DNA of 64,000 nucleotides from Spirosoma telluris. Its GTDB lineage: Bacteria; Bacteroidota; Bacteroidia; Cytophagales; Spirosomataceae. Location: NCBI GenBank assembly GCA_003259005.1, contig QLII01000001.1, positions 3,736,501-3,800,500 of the forward strand, read 5' to 3'. Below, piece by piece: positions 60,657-64,000 of this stretch; the stretch's first letter is position 1; every line of letters begins with the position of its first letter. Made by a program: the position numbers and the translations under genes. The notes under the pieces were generated by a model. That model was given only the letters and a program-made list of their open reading frames with translations. It ran no database searches and was not told the DNA's origin.

Positions 60657-62414
60657 ATGAATTACTTATTGGGGTTATTGACGATTATTATATGCCTGGG
60701 CAGCACCGTATTCGCACAGTCCGCGTTAACCAGTACGCAGGCCTATGAGTATCTACAGAATGAACGAGGTCGTGCTCGAAAGACACAGGCAGGTGCTGAC
60801 AAACCACCCATGGATAGTCTGAAAAAAGCGGAACAAATTTTACAGGCCGCTCTAACGTATTACCATCGCCCCGATGTGCAGGAACTGGCCAAAGGAGATG
60901 AATCACTTTTTTACCGAAAAAGTGATATTTCGTTTGATCTGGCTCGCATTCAGGCGAAACTGGGGAATACCGAAGCCGCTGTCCAAACCCTGATCTATCC
61001 GTTGAGCGGAAAATTTGCACCAGCGTATGCGGGCTACATGGATGAGCTTGCGGAGTTTACTTCTGTCCGGCAAAGCCCGATTCTGGCCCCTTTATTAGCC
61101 AAAGCACATGCATCAGAACGTTTATTTAATTCCACTGCACTCAAAACACCTTACAAACCCAATATCAGCGAAGATGAGAAAGTGGCGGGCCTCTCGAAAT
61201 TGTGGTCAGAAGCAAAATATAATTTTGCCTATTTCGACCATATTCCCGATGTAGACTGGGATAAACTCTACCTCGATTATCTTCCAAAAATCCGGGCCAG
61301 CCGTTCTACAGTCGAGTACATGCGTGTCCTCCAATCATTTTGCGCACAACTCCATGATGGGCATACCGACGTTTGGGCCAACGATCTGACTCTGGTCGAT
61401 TCAACGTCCCGGCAACCTCCTATCTGGCCTGTGCTGGTGGATAATAAAGTGCTCGTACAGGAAGTGCGATCAGATAGTTTAGAAAAGACGGGGATTCGGC
61501 CCATGCTCGAAATCGTGAGTATCGACGGCCTGCCCGTCCATGAATATGCTGATCGATTTGTACGCCCGTATCAGAGTGGGTCTACGCCACAAAACGTCAA
61601 TGTAGCTACGTATACATATCGGCTGCTCAGAGGCCCTAAGGACAAACCCGTTGCGATTACCTTCCGGGAACCATCCGGAAAAACGTTTAGCCGACTATTA
61701 CCCCGAACGGGTTATTCCAAATTAAAACCATCACCTGCGTTCAATTTTCGGATTTTGCCGGGCAACGTAGCCTACGTACAGTTAAACAACTTTGAAAACG
61801 ATCAGGCTCTCAATGGGTTCAAGGCTGCCTTTGATTCGATTGCCACCACGAACGCGTTAATTCTCGATGTTCGGCTAAATGGTGGTGGTGATAGCGGCTA
61901 TGGCTGGAACGTATTAGGGTATCTTACGGATAAACCAATGCAAACGGGCTCGTATTCATCAAGACTCTATAGTCCACTACGTCGGGCACGCGGAGAAACA
62001 ATCGTGTTTGAGCCGGTCGAATCGGGAAATGGCGGCTGGCCTGCGAATGGACAGAAATTGTATACCAAGCCAGTAGTGGTTCTCACCAGTGGCCGCACGT
62101 TCTCGGCGGCTGAGGATTTTGCAGTGGTGTTCGATGCGATGAAACGGGGGACAATTATTGGCGAACCCACCGGCGGCAGTACCGGTCAGCCGTTAGTCTT
62201 TTCGCTGCCCGGTGGCGTAATGGCCCGCGTTTGCACCAAACGGGATATGTACCCCGACGGTACCGAATGGAATGCCAAAGGAATTCAGCCAGCCGTATTC
62301 GTTAAACCCATCGCATCCGATTGGCAGTCTGGTCGCGATACAGTATTGGAAGCCGCCCTGAATCACCTTGGCGTGAAAGAGCCGGTGGTCACCAAGAAGA
62401 AAAGTAAGAAGTAA
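60657..62414 (+). CDS. S41-family (C-terminal processing-type) peptidase
   Basis: 585 residues from ATG 60657 (MNYLLGLLTIIICLGSTVFA, signal peptide); an in-frame upstream ATG at 60606 is rejected as it precedes a poor signal sequence. Residues 25-150 form a helical N-terminal region of unknown role. A PDZ-like part follows (VQEVRSDSLEKTGIRPMLEI). The catalytic S41 core has NVAYVQLNNFENDQALNGFK, LILDVRLNGGGDSGYG and the serine motif SGRTFSAAEDFAVVFDAMKR, then GTIIGEPTGGSTGQPL. Periplasmic or surface peptidase. Divergent from SusC; its 3' end is followed by a sigma-54-type activator site whose palindrome plus six T may also terminate it. Confidence 0.9.
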   Translation: MNYLLGLLTIIICLGSTVFAQSALTSTQAYEYLQNERGRARKTQAGADKPPMDSLKKAEQILQAALTYYHRPDVQELAKGDESLFYRKSDISFDLARIQAKLGNTEAAVQTLIYPLSGKFAPAYAGYMDELAEFTSVRQSPILAPLLAKAHASERLFNSTALKTPYKPNISEDEKVAGLSKLWSEAKYNFAYFDHIPDVDWDKLYLDYLPKIRASRSTVEYMRVLQSFCAQLHDGHTDVWANDLTLVDSTSRQPPIWPVLVDNKVLVQEVRSDSLEKTGIRPMLEIVSIDGLPVHEYADRFVRPYQSGSTPQNVNVATYTYRLLRGPKDKPVAITFREPSGKTFSRLLPRTGYSKLKPSPAFNFRILPGNVAYVQLNNFENDQALNGFKAAFDSIATTNALILDVRLNGGGDSGYGWNVLGYLTDKPMQTGSYSSRLYSPLRRARGETIVFEPVESGNGGWPANGQKLYTKPVVVLTSGRTFSAAEDFAVVFDAMKRGTIIGEPTGGSTGQPLVFSLPGGVMARVCTKRDMYPDGTEWNAKGIQPAVFVKPIASDWQSGRDTVLEAALNHLGVKEPVVTKKKSKK

Positions 62415-62428
62415 CTACCCCACCCTAC

Positions 62429-62535
62429 TGTCCGTCAGCGAACTACCCTTGTCCGCTGGCGGACATTTTTTGCAAAAAGGAAATCACACAAAATCCTGAA
62501 TGTAAACTAGTTACCATAGTGGCACACCGCTTGCT
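62429..62535 (+). promoter_or_regulatory. Sigma-54-type promoter with upstream activator site, unit 7 (best consensus)
   Basis: Upstream site 62429-62465: TGTCCG, 15 bases, TGTCCG, 4 bases, CGGACA, then TTTTTT. The -24/-12 element TGGCACACCGCTTGCT (62520-62535) is a full sigma-54 consensus with GG and GC ten bases apart, 55 bases after the site. The DUF4097 gene starts at 62642. This example anchors the identification of the other six. Confidence 0.85.
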
Positions 62536-62641
62536 AGTAGACGATTAGCCGTTTATCAGTTGCTTAAAAGCGGAAGAAATCCAATCTCATGCAACCTTCA
62601 TTTGCCAAACTGCATCTTTACAGCATAAACCAACAATCACT

Positions 62642-63697
62642 ATGAAACGCAACCAGTTTCTACTAACCCTTCTCAGCGTAGCGACCTTCTCGCTGACCTC
62701 CCTCACCAATAAGCCTTCCGACAATAATGATACGCCGTATCAGACTAAGACCTTTTCGGGTAATATCAACGCTGTGCGAGCCGAAACCTCGGGCGGTAGC
62801 CTGACCATTGAAGGCGGAACCGACATGAACGCCAAAGTGGAAATGTATGTGCGGGGCAATAATGGAAACGGCAACCTCGACAAAGCCGAAATCGAAGATC
62901 GACTGAAAGACTACGATATTTCCATTGCTCAGGAAGGTGGTACCATCGTTGCCACAGCCAAACGCCACAACAATCTTACTAACTGGAAAAATAGCTTAAG
63001 CATCAGCTTTAAATTCTACACTCCCCGCAAGGTTACGGCGGATCTGCGTACGTCGGGTGGTTCTATTCATCTGGCCTCGCTGAGCGGTACACAGAAATTC
63101 CGCACGAGTGGTGGTAGCCTACACATGAGCGATGTAGACGGCGATATCAACGGACAAACCTCGGGTGGCTCCATTCACTTCGACGGGTGCCAGGCAGGAA
63201 CCTCGGGTTACCTTGACCTACAAACCTCAGGCGGTTCTATTGAAGGTAAATCGTCGACGGGCAAAATGCGTCTGCATACCTCTGGTGGCAGCATCCGGCT
63301 TACCGATCTGAAAGGAGACATCGATGCGCAAACCAGCGGTGGCAGCGTTAATGGCGAGAGTCTGGAGGGCGATATCAAAGCAAGTACCTCAGGCGGTTCA
63401 GTACGAATTGCCAATATTGTTGGAAGTATCGACGCCAGCACCAGTGCAGGTGGTGTTGATGTAAGTATAACGAAACTGACTGGCCCTGTCCGTTTGTCGA
63501 CCAGTGCCGGTAGTGTTCGGGTGAAAATGCCCCTCGACAAAGGAATTACCCTGAATTTGAGCGGCAATAGTATTAAAATCCCACTGAACAACTTCAACGG
63601 TGACACCGAGAAAGACCGTATTCGAGGCACATTGAACGGCGGTGGAATTCCTGTAACCCTGACGGCCAGCAGCGGAAGCGTTTATGTGAACCAGTAA
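62642..63697 (+). CDS. DUF4097 family secreted protein with TSGGS beta-helix repeats
   Basis: 351 residues, intact. Signal peptide MKRNQFLLTLLSVATFSLTS. After a first sheet (KTFSGNINAVRAETSGGSLT) and an insert (about residues 70-130), the motif TSGGS recurs eight times in all, mostly 15-25 residues apart (RTSGGSIHLASL, RTSGGSLHMSDV, QTSGGSIHFDGC, QTSGGSIEGKSS, HTSGGSIRLTDL, QTSGGSVNGESL, STSGGSVRIANI), then twice as TSAG. Each repeat is one rung of a predicted parallel beta solenoid. Single gene under the strongest sigma-54-type promoter in the window. A structural or adhesive surface role is inferred. Confidence 0.87.
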   Translation: MKRNQFLLTLLSVATFSLTSLTNKPSDNNDTPYQTKTFSGNINAVRAETSGGSLTIEGGTDMNAKVEMYVRGNNGNGNLDKAEIEDRLKDYDISIAQEGGTIVATAKRHNNLTNWKNSLSISFKFYTPRKVTADLRTSGGSIHLASLSGTQKFRTSGGSLHMSDVDGDINGQTSGGSIHFDGCQAGTSGYLDLQTSGGSIEGKSSTGKMRLHTSGGSIRLTDLKGDIDAQTSGGSVNGESLEGDIKASTSGGSVRIANIVGSIDASTSAGGVDVSITKLTGPVRLSTSAGSVRVKMPLDKGITLNLSGNSIKIPLNNFNGDTEKDRIRGTLNGGGIPVTLTASSGSVYVNQ

Positions 63698-63779
63698 CTT
63701 ATAACTACCAGATATCGTAGCGAAGTGTTCTGGTATTCATTCCGAGTCAATTAATACAACCTGATTCGTGTAATTTTGA

Positions 63780-63811
63780 GGCCCGCCCGAACATCCGGCG
63801 GGCCTTCTTTT
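63780..63811 (+). terminator. Intrinsic terminator after the DUF4097 gene
   Basis: Perfect stem GGCCCGCC (63780-63787) / GGCGGGCC (63797-63804) followed by TTCTTTTT. It ends directly before the ATG of the next gene. Confidence 0.92.
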
Positions 63812-63812
63812 T

Positions 63813-64000
63813 ATGTCCACTTCGTTTTTCGACCGGCGACTAGTCATTAACACGGTTCTGACGTTACCCGGTAGTGCTTTGCTGTTGTATTGTATACGAG
63901 TCGCCACGGCAGCACATCTGCCTTATCTCGTTGCCACTATTTTAGCAACGACCCTCGGTTTTCTGGAGCCCCGCAAAGGCTGGTTTCTAGCGTTAGTGCA
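63813..64000 (+). CDS. N-terminus of a membrane protein, cut by the window edge
   Basis: Open frame from ATG 63813 (MSTSFFDRRLVINTVLTLPG) to the edge, about 62 residues. It shows at least two hydrophobic stretches (LTLPGSALLLYCIRVATAA and LPYLVATILATTLGFL, then GWFLALV). No family can be named from this fragment. The start is only a base after the T tail of the preceding terminator, so its promoter is unclear. Confidence 0.55.
   Translation, partial: MSTSFFDRRLVINTVLTLPGSALLLYCIRVATAAHLPYLVATILATTLGFLEPRKGWFLALV

Noticed and set aside
52331-62628. Shared word CTGCATCTTTAC(C/A)GCATAA upstream of 52379 and 62642
   Set aside because: Only two copies with no partner element or fixed spacing; could be chance or a leader similarity. 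Not enough to call a site.

Overview
The window looks like a chromosomal segment of a Bacteroidota bacterium of the Cytophagales type; a Spirosoma-like genus is my inference. The evidence is a SusC/SusD pair, a hybrid two-component regulator, FtsX/MacB-type permeases of about 800 residues, head-GIN/DUF4097 secreted proteins, Uma2-family proteins and intergenic hairpins made of simple words. No rRNA, tRNA, phage or CRISPR was seen.

Layout. 1-8379 (minus strand): a very large secreted beta-helix protein that runs off the left edge, and the hybrid two-component regulator upstream of it. 8972-11072: a membrane protein with an HTH-like cytoplasmic part and a lectin-like outer part, then a DUF5020 protein. 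11415-47013 (plus strand): an array of twelve full-length FtsX/MacB-type permeases plus one internally deleted copy, with no ABC ATPase in the window. It also holds an IS982-family insertion, two antisense Uma2 genes, a head-GIN protein and two copies of an apparently unnamed two-lobed secreted protein. 47331-50618: ECF sigma, anti-sigma and two DUF4097 proteins. 50766-53551: two serine beta-lactamase-like proteins. 53762-55254: a small protein and a PA14-OmpA protein. 55333-60155 (minus): SusD and SusC. 60657-62414: an S41 protease. 62642-63697: another DUF4097 protein, followed by a partial membrane protein.

Main discovery candidate. Seven transcription units start with one composite control region. 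It has an upstream triple half-site (TGTCCG, about 15 bases, YGTCCG, 4 bases, CGGACA) and, 53-55 bases further on, a sigma-54-type -24/-12 element (TGGYAY..cat..TTGG, or TGGCAC..TTGCT at the seventh). The sites precede permeases at 16529, 21592, 35293 and 44550, the two-lobed protein at 43764, the small protein at 53762 and the DUF4097 protein at 62642. This points to one NtrC-type activator, encoded elsewhere, coordinating an envelope-remodelling regulon built around orphan permeases.

Data quality. Eighteen genes are broken by 31 inferred frameshifts. Every one is a single missing base, mostly in a short G or C run, and restoring them gives clean family-length proteins. I read this as a systematic homopolymer undercall in the assembly, not decay, and I annotate these genes as whole CDSs. 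Intergenic gaps between permease genes are largely filled by long, often perfect inverted repeats of unrelated sequence.
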